Of a stretch of DNA of 64,000 nt, positions 55,976 to 64,000 are shown piece by piece. The DNA is taken from positions 1 to 64,000 of the forward strand of contig JAOAPI010000128.1 in NCBI GenBank assembly GCA_025462865.1, in the 5' to 3' direction. A model generated the notes under the pieces. That model was given only the letters and a program-made list of their open reading frames with translations, searched no databases and had not been told where the DNA came from. This DNA comes from Candidatus Sulfotelmatobacter sp. GTDB taxonomy: Bacteria; Acidobacteriota; Terriglobia; Terriglobales; Acidobacteriaceae. How positions within the stretch are numbered: the first letter of the stretch is position 1; every line of letters starts with the position of its first letter. A program made the position numbers and the translations under genes.

Positions 55976-57976
55976 ATGGGCCGCATCCACGTACTTTCCG
56001 AGCAGGTCGCCAATAAAATCGCCGCCGGCGAGGTCGTCGAGCGTCCTGCCTCGGTAGTCAAGGAATTGCTCGAGAATGCCCTCGACGCCGGCGCAACCCG
56101 GATCAAAATCGTCATCGAAGCCGGCGGCAAAAAGCTTATCCAGATCACCGACAACGGATGTGGCATGGTTCGGGACGATGCCATGCTCGCCTTCGAACGC
56201 CACGCCACCTCAAAACTCAAGGACGCCGACGACCTGCTCAGTGTAACTACCCTGGGATTTCGCGGCGAAGCGCTACCTTCCATCGCCTCAGTGTCCCGCC
56301 TGCACCTCGAAACCCGCGATGCCAGCTCCCCCTCCGGCACCATCATCGAGATCAATGGCGGCAAGATGGCCCGTGTCGAGGAAGCCGGCCTGCCCGAAGG
56401 CACCTCCATCACAGTTCGTGACCTCTTCTTCAATACTCCCGCGCGGAAAAAATTCCTGAAAGCCGAGTCCACCGAACTCTCGCACATTGCCTCGCTGGTC
56501 ACCCACTACGCTCTGGCGCATCCCGAAAAGCATTTTGAACTTCACTCCACTACCAACGCCATGCTAGTCGCCACGCCGGTCGCTGGATACAGCGAGCGCG
56601 TCTATCAGGTGTTCGGCAAGGAAACGCTCGATCAGTTGATTCCCGTAGCCGCCGTGCAGCCGCTCGCGCACGTCGGCTTGCCACAACCTCCACCCTGGAG
56701 GCGTAAAGAGACTGATAACGAGAATGGAGAAGACCCCGCATCCACCGATCCAGGCGAGATGCGCCTCCACGGATTCGTTTCCAAACCCGAAATCCAGAAG
56801 TTGAATCGCAATTCCATCTTCGTCTTCGTCAACGGACGCCTCATTCGCGACCGCCTCATTCAACACGGACTAACCGAAGCCTATCGCAACATCATTCCAC
56901 CTTCGGTTTTTCCCGTGGTGTTGTTATTTCTCGAAATGCCCCCCGGTGAAGTGGATGTCAACGTTCATCCTTCAAAAACCGAAGTCCGCTTCCGCCAGTC
57001 AACTGTGATGCACGACTTTGTCCGCGACACCGTCCGTGCCGCTTTGATGAAGGCGCGCCCGGCGCCGCAGTTCACCACCGAAATTCACGCCCACGCCACC
57101 GCCAGTTCCGGACTCACGCCAGGCGCGAGAGACTGGGATCAGCCTTCCGGGTTGGTCGCCGCACCGGGCGGCCCTGCACCTCAATTCTTCGAACCCGGGG
57201 CCGGCGGATTCTCTCTGCAAGCCCCCGTGGCGCCGCCCATTTCCGCTCGCTTCCAGTTCGAGGGCGGAATCGCCGTCGAAGCCAATGCCGCAATTCCGGT
57301 GGCCCGCGGACTCGAAGGCCACTTCCCCGAAATCATTCCGGACAACGGCTGCGCCCCCGAACTGGACACACAAGAAGAAGAACCCACGCTGGCCGCCCTC
57401 TCCACCCTCCGTCCTCTTGGCCAGATCCGCAACTCATTTATTCTCGCCGTGAACGAAGATGGCCTCTGGATCGTCGACCAGCACGTCGCCCATGAACGCG
57501 TATTATTTGAGCGCATCCTGAAGCAGCGCGCCGCTCAGAAAGTCGAGAGCCAGCGCCTGCTGATGCCCATCGTGCTGGAACTTTCTCCCGCCCAGCAGGC
57601 CATTTTTTCCGAAATTGCCGGCGAACTCCAGCACAACGGCTTCGAGGCAGAGCCCTTCGGCGCGCGCAGCGTTGCCGTAAAAGTCGCGCCCGCCGGGGTA
57701 GACGCCGCGGCCGTCGAGAAAATGCTTCACGAACTGCTCGACCAGATTTCTCGCGAGGAACAATCGCTGAATCTCGAAAAAATTCGCAGCCGCATCGCCG
57801 CGTCCATCGCCTGCCACGCCGCCATCAAAGTCAACATGCCCCTCGAACAAAACAAAATGGACTGGCTCCTCGCCGAACTCGCGAAAACCGACCACCCCAT
57901 GTCCTGCCCACATGGCAGACCCGTCGTCCTGCGGTATTCTGTAAAGGACATTCAGAAAGCGTTTAAGCGAATCTAG
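55976..57976 (+). CDS. mutL: DNA mismatch repair protein MutL
   Basis: A 666-residue protein. The N-terminal GHKL ATPase shows GEVVERPASVVKELLENALDAGA (about 17-40), the DNGCGM box (about 58-63), and TLGFRGEALPSIASV (about 91). The transducer domain follows (VNVHPSKTEVRF, about 326). After a variable linker, the C-terminal dimerisation domain carries the endonuclease motif DQHVAHERVLFE (about 502), ACHAAIK and CPHGRPVV (about 641). MutL is therefore expected to nick DNA itself, as in bacteria lacking MutH. No mutS in the window. Confidence 0.96.
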   Translation: MGRIHVLSEQVANKIAAGEVVERPASVVKELLENALDAGATRIKIVIEAGGKKLIQITDNGCGMVRDDAMLAFERHATSKLKDADDLLSVTTLGFRGEALPSIASVSRLHLETRDASSPSGTIIEINGGKMARVEEAGLPEGTSITVRDLFFNTPARKKFLKAESTELSHIASLVTHYALAHPEKHFELHSTTNAMLVATPVAGYSERVYQVFGKETLDQLIPVAAVQPLAHVGLPQPPPWRRKETDNENGEDPASTDPGEMRLHGFVSKPEIQKLNRNSIFVFVNGRLIRDRLIQHGLTEAYRNIIPPSVFPVVLLFLEMPPGEVDVNVHPSKTEVRFRQSTVMHDFVRDTVRAALMKARPAPQFTTEIHAHATASSGLTPGARDWDQPSGLVAAPGGPAPQFFEPGAGGFSLQAPVAPPISARFQFEGGIAVEANAAIPVARGLEGHFPEIIPDNGCAPELDTQEEEPTLAALSTLRPLGQIRNSFILAVNEDGLWIVDQHVAHERVLFERILKQRAAQKVESQRLLMPIVLELSPAQQAIFSEIAGELQHNGFEAEPFGARSVAVKVAPAGVDAAAVEKMLHELLDQISREEQSLNLEKIRSRIAASIACHAAIKVNMPLEQNKMDWLLAELAKTDHPMSCPHGRPVVLRYSVKDIQKAFKRI

Positions 57977-58007
57977 CGATCAACTGTCAGCCGGCAGCAA
58001 GTACGGC

Positions 58008-58051
58008 GTCATCCCGAGTCCCGCGCTTTTACCAGCGGGGCGAGGGATCTC
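58008..58051. repeat. GTCATCCCGAG...GAGGGATCT palindromic repeat
   Basis: GTCATCCCGAGTCCCGCG and CAGCGGGGCGAGGGATCT form an imperfect hairpin in the gap after mutL. It is the same general type as the TGTCATCC repeats at 30769 and 34951. Confidence 0.55.
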
Positions 58052-58097
58052 CCGCATCTTGGCTGCTGGTGATGCAACTGGTAAGCCCACACTCCCT

Positions 58098-59000
58098 ATG
58101 ACCGAAGCCGACCTCCAGCAACTCCGCCGCGAAAAGTGGCGTCTCGATGGCAAGCCCATCCGCACCATCGAGGAGGCGCGCGCCTTCGTCGAGGCTGTCG
58201 GCTTCTGCCTCATGTATCCAGTCCGTCCCTCGATCCCCGTCCCCACGTTCATCGGAGCCTTCGTCGGCTCCGACAATCGCCTTCCCACCTGGCAGCACGC
58301 TTACTCCGACCCGCGCGCATTGGCCGCGACCGACCTGATGGTGCGCCTGCTGCGTGAGCGTTCGGCCTACGAAGCCAACGTGTTTGAAGACAACAACGCG
58401 TTCCTGGTCGCGGCTTCGGCCTTCCCTTATTTTTATGCGCTGGTGGGCGAACGCAATCCCAAGCTCCCGCCCAAACAGGGACCGCGCTCTCCCTACTCGC
58501 CGTTGGCGTGCGATGCGTTCGCCCTGATCAACCGCGACGGCCCGATCTCAAAACAAAAACTGCAGGAAGCGCTCGGCGGCAGTGTTTCGCTCGCGGCCCT
58601 CGACAAGGCCCTCGGCGAGTTGCTGGCCAAACTGCGCATCACCCGCGTCGACTACAAATCCAGTGAGGGATCTTTCTGGGACGTCCTCTACCGCTGGTCG
58701 CCCGATGCCGTCCGCGAAGGCGTTGGACTGTCCGTCCAGCAGGCGCTCTCCGCTCTGCTCTCGAAATATCTGGACTGTGTGGTCGCCGCCGACCAAAACG
58801 AACTCGAAACTTTCTTCGGAAATTTCGTCGCCCGCTCCCGCGTGAAAGAAGCCGTCAACGCCCTCCTCGCAGCCCGCGAACTCAGTTTCGTTCACGTCAG
58901 CGGACGCTCCATGCTGCAGATCACTCCAGCGAAGGAAGCGGTCGTTCCAAGTCCACGGCCCCTCCCGCGACCAAGAGCGAGAACTGGGAACGCGCGTTGA
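58098..59000 (+). CDS. AlkZ-related winged-helix protein
   Basis: A 300-residue protein, taken from ATG 58098 (MTEADLQQLRREKW), where conserved sequence begins; an in-frame start at 58059 is possible. The block IEEARAFVEAVGFCLMYPVRPSIPVPTFIGAFVG and later winged-helix-like segments (ISKQKLQEALGGSVSLAALDKALGELLAKLRITRV, about 155-190; SRVKEAVNALLAARELSFV, about 253) recall AlkZ/YcaQ-type glycosylase relatives. The catalytic QxQ motif of AlkZ is not visible, so the enzymatic activity is doubtful. It follows mutL on the same strand and overlaps the next gene by one base. Confidence 0.6.
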   Translation: MTEADLQQLRREKWRLDGKPIRTIEEARAFVEAVGFCLMYPVRPSIPVPTFIGAFVGSDNRLPTWQHAYSDPRALAATDLMVRLLRERSAYEANVFEDNNAFLVAASAFPYFYALVGERNPKLPPKQGPRSPYSPLACDAFALINRDGPISKQKLQEALGGSVSLAALDKALGELLAKLRITRVDYKSSEGSFWDVLYRWSPDAVREGVGLSVQQALSALLSKYLDCVVAADQNELETFFGNFVARSRVKEAVNALLAARELSFVHVSGRSMLQITPAKEAVVPSPRPLPRPRARTGNAR

Positions 59001-59680
59001 TGATCAGGAATGCCATCGAAAAAGATGGATTTGCAATCATTCCCGTATTTCTGGCTTTAGAAGAAGTCGATCATCTGCTTGAAGGAACCTCTGGCTGCAG
59101 CGCTCGTCGCAGCCGAGCGGGAGTGCGTCACGCGCTTTCTATGAGCTCCGTCGCCACCCTTGCTCAACAACCGAATGTACTTGGACTCGCGCGTGCAGTG
59201 CTCGGCGCAACAGCATTTCCATTTCGCGCAACGCTCTTCGACAAGTCGGCTGTGTCGAACTGGCTGGTAGTCTGGCATCAGGACATTGCGCTGCCGCTCC
59301 GCCAGCGACATGAGGTTCCTGGTTGGGGACCGTGGTCAGTAAAAGATGGCGTACCTTATGCGCACGCACCTGCTGCAGTACTATCCCAGGTTCTCGCATT
59401 GCGAGTTCATCTTGATGACTCGACTGCGGACAATGGGCCATTGCGAGTTCTTCCCGCAACGCACACCATGGGAGTGCTGGGCGATGACCGCATCCACGAA
59501 CTCGCGGCCCAAATGATGCCAGTCGTTTGCCTCGTCCCGGCTGGCGGAATTTTAGCGATGAGGCCCCTCCTAATTCACTCCTCTTCCAAATCCCAGACGA
59601 AGACTGATCGACGCGTTCTCCATATCGAGTATGCGGCCTCGTCCTCGATCGCAGCTCCCCTGAGTCTGGCCGAAACTTAG
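59000..59680 (+). CDS. Phytanoyl-CoA dioxygenase (PhyH) family oxygenase
   Basis: A 226-residue Fe(II)/2-oxoglutarate oxygenase with a double-stranded beta-helix. The metal-binding facial triad is visible as HxD in VVWHQDIALP (about residue 92) and a distal His in MRPLLIHSSSKS (about 193), with a likely 2-oxoglutarate-binding Arg in RRVLHIEYA. LRVHLDDSTADNGPLRVLPATH is the typical middle block. Such enzymes hydroxylate varied small molecules; the substrate is unknown. The ATG overlaps the stop of the AlkZ-related gene (TGATG), so the two are translationally coupled. Confidence 0.8.
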   Translation: MIRNAIEKDGFAIIPVFLALEEVDHLLEGTSGCSARRSRAGVRHALSMSSVATLAQQPNVLGLARAVLGATAFPFRATLFDKSAVSNWLVVWHQDIALPLRQRHEVPGWGPWSVKDGVPYAHAPAAVLSQVLALRVHLDDSTADNGPLRVLPATHTMGVLGDDRIHELAAQMMPVVCLVPAGGILAMRPLLIHSSSKSQTKTDRRVLHIEYAASSSIAAPLSLAET

Positions 59681-59763
59681 CCGAGACCAAAATCTCCTAT
59701 TAGTCCTCAACCGATGAGGTGCCCCAGGCCATCGTGCAAGCGGGCCCCACTAGCTGCCGTTCT

Positions 59764-59922
59764 TTAACTGGCAGCAATCCCCTTTACCTGATAACGATCG
59801 CAGATCTTATTCGCCGATTCCCAAACACGATCGAACTCTCGCATGCTGCAGATAATCACCCTCCGTGCTAACGCATAAATCATTTCGTCCGACACATCCT
59901 CGAGTTGTGCGATGGCAGACAT
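59764..59922 (-). CDS. Tiny hypothetical protein, 52 residues
   Basis: A short frame beginning ATG at 59922 with GAGG seven bases upstream, coding MSAIAQLEDVSDEMIYALAR, then RVIICSMREFDRVWESANKICDRYQ. It is helical, contains two Cys and has no signal peptide. It starts 24 bases after the stop of the other small gene on the same strand, so the two look like a mini-operon. Below the usual size cut-off and easily missed. Function unknown. Confidence 0.5.
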   Translation of the reverse strand: MSAIAQLEDVSDEMIYALARRVIICSMREFDRVWESANKICDRYQVKGIAAS

Positions 59923-59946
59923 GACTGCGCCTCTATCCCTCCGGCT

Positions 59947-60141
59947 CTAGACGGCGATCGGCCGTTCGAACTCCCGGTTCACCAGCAACTGATATTCATT
60001 TTCAGCCGCACCCGAATCAACCAGCGTGTGATAGAAAATCACCCACATAGGCGCGGATGCCAATTCATCCGCCCACACTTCCTCAACCACCAGGGTTCTC
60101 CTCGGAGGTGGCTCCGGATTGCGCCATACGATTTCCAACAT
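59947..60141 (-). CDS. Small hypothetical protein, 64 residues
   Basis: A 64-residue protein from ATG 60141, with an excellent AAGGAGG seven bases upstream. The sequence is rich in aromatic and acidic residues (VVEEVWADELASAPMWVIFYHTLV) and lacks a signal peptide or known motif. The strong ribosome site is the main evidence. It precedes the 52-residue gene on the same strand and is flanked by convergent and divergent single genes. Function unknown. Confidence 0.6.
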   Translation of the reverse strand: MLEIVWRNPEPPPRRTLVVEEVWADELASAPMWVIFYHTLVDSGAAENEYQLLVNREFERPIAV

Positions 60142-60456
60142 GCCGCCCCTCCTTCACTGTCCGGGCTTGCAACCGGACTGCCGCATTCCAGAGGGGCAGG
60201 TTCGCCCCCCTGTGCTCTGCGCCACCGCCTTGCAAAGCTGCAACCTCTATTAATCGCTTTCCAACGTATGCATATTTGACGCAGAGTTCCGTAGGAGGAT
60301 GTGCATGGCCCTGTCAGATCTTTGTTAAATGATTGTCAGCAACACCAGACAAATAGCGCGCGTCGCAGGTATGGCATCAAAACGCTGCGAAACGCTGCAG
60401 CCCTCTCCAATCCTCTCTCCGTGTACAATCGTCTACTTGCTCAATCCTCATTCGAG

Positions 60457-61155
60457 ATGACCGACGACACCTCCATTCCCCACTCCCAGCGCAAACTGAT
60501 CATCGCCATCGACGGCCCGGCGGGCGCGGGCAAAAGCACCATCGCCTCCCGTCTCGCGCGCAAGTTGGGTTACGTGAATCTTGAAAGCGGCGCCATGTAT
60601 CGCGCGCTGGCATTGAAGGCTATTGAGAATGATGTCTCGTTTGACGACGAAGCCGCGCTGCTGAAACTGGCGCAGCAATCTCGCATCCGCCTCGAGCCCA
60701 CCATGGGCGGAAACCGCACTCTGCTCGATAGCCACGATGTCTCCTCGCGCATTCGCGAGCGCGACGTCACCGAAGCCGCCTCGCGCGTCTCGGTGCATCC
60801 CAAAGTGCGTGAGTGGATGGTGGCGCGTCAGCGCGAGATGGGAGCCGGAGGAGGCGTAGTGATGGAAGGCCGCGACATCGGCACAAAAGTTTTTCCCGAC
60901 GCGGACCTCAAAATCTTTCTCGACGCCGACCCTGTAGTCCGTGAACAACGCCGCATGGAGCAGAACAGAATCAAAGGCGAAGTCGCCGCCAACGTCGCCG
61001 CCGACCTGCGCGAACGCGACCGACGCGACCGCACCCGCGCCGCCTCCCCCCTGCAAGCCGCCGCAGACGCCGTAGTTATCGACTCGACAAAATTGAATGA
61101 AGATGAAGTCCTGGCGCAGGTGGAAGACTTAGCGAGGAAAAAACTCGAAAGCTAG
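60457..61155 (+). CDS. cmk: Cytidylate kinase
   Basis: A 232-residue P-loop kinase that phosphorylates CMP and dCMP. The start is ATG 60457, just before the conserved N-terminus; the longer frame from 60301 adds unrelated sequence. Motifs are the P-loop AIDGPAGAGKSTIASRLA (about 17-34), LESGAMYRALALKA (about 42), VSVHPKVREWMVARQRE (about 110), MEGRDIGTKVFPDADLKIFLDA (about 136) and the lid region RDRRDRTRAASPL (about 186). Length normal. Stands alone on the plus strand. Confidence 0.95.
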   Translation: MTDDTSIPHSQRKLIIAIDGPAGAGKSTIASRLARKLGYVNLESGAMYRALALKAIENDVSFDDEAALLKLAQQSRIRLEPTMGGNRTLLDSHDVSSRIRERDVTEAASRVSVHPKVREWMVARQREMGAGGGVVMEGRDIGTKVFPDADLKIFLDADPVVREQRRMEQNRIKGEVAANVAADLRERDRRDRTRAASPLQAAADAVVIDSTKLNEDEVLAQVEDLARKKLES

Positions 61156-61204
61156 GCCGTGTAAAACAAGCGGACCGGATTCGGGCCACCTCAAGAATTA
61201 CTTA

Positions 61205-61753
61205 CTAATGCTTCTGTTCAGTAATCGAAAGAATCTTCCAGCTGTCGCCGGCCCGATGGAGGTCAATCGATAGCGTATCCATCTTCTTCTTGTTTTTCTT
61301 CTTCGGAATACGATCAGTGCTAGGGTCGTGCATGGGCACGTCGTTTGACATGAGAATTCCATGAGAGGCCGAGTTGACGTATTCAGTCTTCACGAACTCC
61401 TCGGTCCGTTGCGCCTTGACGACCGCTTCATCGCCCTTAACCTCGATCTCTAAGGGTTGAAGAGAAATCCGATCGTCAGACACGGAAGTGTCTTCCAAAT
61501 GGCGCTTGATTCTTTCGTATTCTTTTTTTTGATGACCCAGGTCCGGCCAGACAGTCACCAACTCCGGAAGGCTTCGGTGAACCAGAGCCGCCAGATAGCG
61601 CTGCAGGGCCTGTTCGACTTGAATTCGATCAGGAGTCGAAGCAACAGACTGCGCCGGTTGAGAAATTGCAGTCTCCTGGCTGAGTGCCCCAACTGAGAAG
61701 ATCGCGACATTAAGGCTCAAGCCCAGAATGTGCGACAGACGGGTGACCTTCAC
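61205..61753 (-). CDS. Secreted NTF2-like protein, paralogue 2 of a tandem pair
   Basis: A 182-residue protein from a GTG that shares one base with the stop of its paralogue. It has a signal peptide (about 1-26, GALSQE). The body (about 45-180) has the pattern of an NTF2-like fold: an N-terminal helix VEQALQRYLAALVHRSLPELVTVWPDL, a second helix KKEYERIKRHLED, then strands ISLQPLEIEV, AVVKAQRTEEF and LHRAGDSWKILSI. A Lys-rich stretch (about 150-160) interrupts two strands. It shares these blocks with the gene at 61753-62292. Function unknown. Confidence 0.65.
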   Translation of the reverse strand: MKVTRLSHILGLSLNVAIFSVGALSQETAISQPAQSVASTPDRIQVEQALQRYLAALVHRSLPELVTVWPDLGHQKKEYERIKRHLEDTSVSDDRISLQPLEIEVKGDEAVVKAQRTEEFVKTEYVNSASHGILMSNDVPMHDPSTDRIPKKKNKKKMDTLSIDLHRAGDSWKILSITEQKH

Positions 61754-62292
61754 TACGACTTTTCTTCCGCAATAGAAACAATCGTCCAGTTGTCGCCAGC
61801 TCGATGAAGCTTAATCGAAACCGTGCTGCTCTTCTTGAAAGTCTTCTTCTTTTCGCTTTGATATGGACCTGGGTCTTGTCCGGGCATTCCTCCTGCCCTA
61901 AGATCGCCAGTGGTGGATGAACTGGACCGCTCGGTTTTTACAAACTGTTCCGTCCGATGGGCGCGCACCACGGCTCCGTCGGCATCCGACTGAGTCTGCA
62001 CGGGCTGCAGACTTACTTGCTCGTCAGAGATGTTTCCGTCTTCAAACTGGCGTTTTATTTTGTTGTACTCTTTTTTTTGCTGCTGCAGATCAGGCCACAC
62101 CGCCAGCAACTCCTGAATGCTCTTGTGTTGGTAGGCCGCCAGATAACGCTGCAACGTAGCGTCGATCTGCGCTTGGTCCGGACTATTCGGAGTGGCCTTC
62201 AACTCCTGCGGAGCTTGTTGACTGAAGACCACGGACACCGACAAACACATCGCTACACAGACTAACGATAGAGATGAAAATAAACGTCTCAT
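61753..62292 (-). CDS. Secreted NTF2-like protein, paralogue 1 of a tandem pair
   Basis: A 179-residue protein with a signal peptide (about 1-25, VVFSQQ). It shows the same layout as its neighbour: IDATLQRYLAAYQHKSIQELLAVWPDLQQQKKEYNKIKRQFED split over residues 43-85, VSLQPVQTQ, AVVRAHRTEQFVKTE and IKLHRAGDNWTIVSI. The two genes overlap by one base and clearly arose by tandem duplication, followed by wide divergence of the loop before the Lys-rich stretch. An NTF2-like/DUF4440 fold is inferred from the helix-strand pattern only. aspS lies downstream of the pair's start region on the same strand. Confidence 0.65.
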   Translation of the reverse strand: MRRLFSSLSLVCVAMCLSVSVVFSQQAPQELKATPNSPDQAQIDATLQRYLAAYQHKSIQELLAVWPDLQQQKKEYNKIKRQFEDGNISDEQVSLQPVQTQSDADGAVVRAHRTEQFVKTERSSSSTTGDLRAGGMPGQDPGPYQSEKKKTFKKSSTVSIKLHRAGDNWTIVSIAEEKS

Positions 62293-62325
62293 AATGCGGG
62301 ATTATCGCGACGAATCGGAGAAGTG

Positions 62326-64000
62326 TCAAGGAGCATTACTTTTCTTGACAGCAATCCCCAACTCCCGCAACTGCGCCTCTCCCACCGGCGTGGGCGCATC
62401 TACCATTAGATCCACCGCCCGCGCCGTCTTCGGGAACGGAATCACTTCCCTCAAACTCTCCGCGCCGGCAAGAATCATAACGATGCGGTCAAGCCCCAGC
62501 GCAATCCCGCCATGCGGCGGCGTGCCATACTCCAGCGCCTCCAGAAAAAATCCAAAGCGCGCCCGCGCTTCTTCTTCCGTCATTCCCAGCGCACGAAAAA
62601 TCTTGCTCTGCACATCCTGCCGGTGAATGCGAATCGACCCCGACCCCAGCTCCGTCCCATTCAGCACCACGTCATATGCCAAAGCCCGCACCGCGCTCAG
62701 CGGCGACAGTGGATCGTTCAACGCCTCCACGCCCGTCTCCAGCTTCGCCATATCCTCTTCATGCGGCGAGGTGAACGGATGGTGCGCCGCGTTCCACCGT
62801 TTCTCTCCCTCATCCCACTCGAACATCGGAAAGTTCGTCACCCACAGAAAGCGGAAGTCTTTTGCCGCATCCCCGCTCTTCTTGAAAATTCCGTGCCGCT
62901 CCGCATACTTCTGTGCCAGTGCCAGCCGCAACAATCCCGCCGACGAATAAATCGCCAACTCCTGCGGCGTCACCTTGCGATGCTCGGGAAGCGCAGCCAA
63001 CGGCCCGCTTTGCGCACCTCCCGCCACCAGCACGATGAGATCGCCATCTTCCATCCCCGTCTTCTTCGCAATCGCCGCGGCCGCATCCGGAAATTTATTC
63101 GCGATGCGTTTGAAATCCTCATATACGCGAGCCCCGCCCTTCGCATGGAACATCGGCTTAATATCGTCCCGCTCTTTCCGCGAAAGCTCTCCCACCCTCG
63201 GCGTACGAACTGCAACCACCGGCAGATTCGAATTGATCGCTAACTCCTGCAAATTCTCAGCCGAGAAACAGTCGCGTACATCGGTAAACGCCGGCAGTCG
63301 CAAATCCGGTTTATCAATTCCATACAGCCGGATCGCTTCGTCATAATCCATGCGCGGAAACGGAGTCTTGATCGCGGACCCTGCCGCGGCAAACGCCGCC
63401 GTCAAAAATCCCTCCACCACCTCCCACACCCGCTCCGCCTGCGGATACGACATTTCCAAATCAATCTGCGTAAACTCCGGCTGCCGGTCGGCGCGCAAGT
63501 CCTCATCGCGGAAACACCGCACAATCTGAAAATATTTATCAAATCCGGAAATCATCAGGATCTGCTTGAACAATTGCGGAGACTGCGGCAGCGCATAAAA
63601 CGTCCCCGGCTGCACCCGGCTCGGCACCAGATAATCGCGCGCGCCCTCCGGCGTCGAGCGCGTCATGAACGGAGTTTCAATTTCAAAAAATCCCTGTCCT
63701 GACAAATTATCCCGGATCGCCTTCGCCACCTTATGCCGCAGTTCGATGTTGAACTGCATCACGTCGCGCCGCAAATCAATGTAGCGATACTTCAGCCGGG
63801 TCTCTTCATTCGTCAGCGCCGTGTCCGAAGGCAAAAAGGGCGGCAGCTTCGATTCGTTCAGAATGCGCAACTCCTCGGCCACCAGTTCTACTTCGCCCGT
63901 CGGCATATTCGGATTCACCGTATTGGCGTCGCGCAGCTTCACCGTCCCCGTCACCGCGATCACATACTCATTCCGCAGCGCCGCAGACTTTTCATGGATC
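62326..64000 (-). CDS. aspS: Aspartyl-tRNA synthetase, partial at the window edge
   Basis: The frame is open to the right edge of the window, so the N-terminal part (most of the anticodon-binding OB domain) lies outside; about 558 codons are present. Class II motifs are clear: EIETPFMTRSTPEGARDYLVPSR, FRDEDLRADRQPEFTQIDLEMSY (motif 2), a bacterial GAD insertion (about the middle third) and GGIALGLDRIVMILAG with SLREVIPFPK (motif 3). It charges tRNA-Asp, possibly also tRNA-Asn if non-discriminating. The ATG at 63963 is internal, not the start. Confidence 0.95.
   Translation of the reverse strand, partial: IHEKSAALRNEYVIAVTGTVKLRDANTVNPNMPTGEVELVAEELRILNESKLPPFLPSDTALTNEETRLKYRYIDLRRDVMQFNIELRHKVAKAIRDNLSGQGFFEIETPFMTRSTPEGARDYLVPSRVQPGTFYALPQSPQLFKQILMISGFDKYFQIVRCFRDEDLRADRQPEFTQIDLEMSYPQAERVWEVVEGFLTAAFAAAGSAIKTPFPRMDYDEAIRLYGIDKPDLRLPAFTDVRDCFSAENLQELAINSNLPVVAVRTPRVGELSRKERDDIKPMFHAKGGARVYEDFKRIANKFPDAAAAIAKKTGMEDGDLIVLVAGGAQSGPLAALPEHRKVTPQELAIYSSAGLLRLALAQKYAERHGIFKKSGDAAKDFRFLWVTNFPMFEWDEGEKRWNAAHHPFTSPHEEDMAKLETGVEALNDPLSPLSAVRALAYDVVLNGTELGSGSIRIHRQDVQSKIFRALGMTEEEARARFGFFLEALEYGTPPHGGIALGLDRIVMILAGAESLREVIPFPKTARAVDLMVDAPTPVGEAQLRELGIAVKKSNAP

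Overview
This window looks like a chromosomal segment of an acidobacterium (Koribacter/Terriglobia type). I infer this from three very large outer-membrane receptors with N-terminal carboxypeptidase-regulatory (CarboxypepD_reg) domains, a GWxTD-domain protein, FG-GAP repeat and DUF4097 proteins, small protein families I associate with that phylum, and spacers full of palindromic repeats. No ribosomal RNA or CRISPR array was seen.

Layout. (1) 1-5.5 kb: the integrase-proximal end of an integrative element with tightly coupled genes: a winged-helix protein, a DUF1376-type replication protein, a DnaB-like helicase, three accessory genes, an excisionase-like HTH protein and a tyrosine integrase. 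The integrase frame runs antisense through a tRNA-Lys(CTT) gene, the inferred attachment site. The other end of the element lies left of the window. (2) 5.7-15.4 kb: a small hypothetical gene, a PilZ protein, a secreted TPR protein, a TonB-dependent-receptor-like protein, and a GWxTD gene followed by a CarboxypepD_reg gene. (3) 15.8-19.9 kb: a MacA-like membrane fusion protein and its ABC ATPase without a permease, then a PAS-GAF-GGDEF diguanylate cyclase. (4) 20.1-36.6 kb, minus strand: a division and cell wall cluster in the order murE-murF-mraY-murD-ftsW-murG-murC-(secreted protein)-ftsQ-ftsA-ftsZ, then a penicillin-binding transpeptidase. ftsI, ftsL, mraZ and mraW are not upstream of murE. 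Most larger spacers of the cluster hold palindromic repeats. (5) 36.8-42.3 kb: a Cys-rich mini-protein, an acidic protein, the large subunit of a methylmalonyl-CoA mutase type enzyme, a membrane protein, a methyltransferase, a small conserved protein and glgC. (6) 42.4-55.7 kb: an FG-GAP protein; a truncated copy of an ECF sigma gene; two divergent TonB-dependent receptor-like genes; a broken beta-propeller gene; and the intact operon of ECF sigma factor, zf-HC2 anti-sigma factor, zinc-finger membrane protein and DUF4097 membrane protein. (7) 56-64 kb: mutL, an AlkZ-related protein, a PhyH-type oxygenase, two tiny genes, cmk, two tandem paralogous secreted proteins, and aspS cut by the window edge.

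The most distinctive region is the ECF locus. The sigma promoter and first 27 codons are present twice, 7.8 kb apart, and both copies keep the same candidate ECF promoter (GAAC-N17-CGTA). This fits an autoregulated envelope-response operon whose locus was split by, or duplicated around, a receptor island.

All functions are inferred from sequence motifs and family knowledge; no database search was run.
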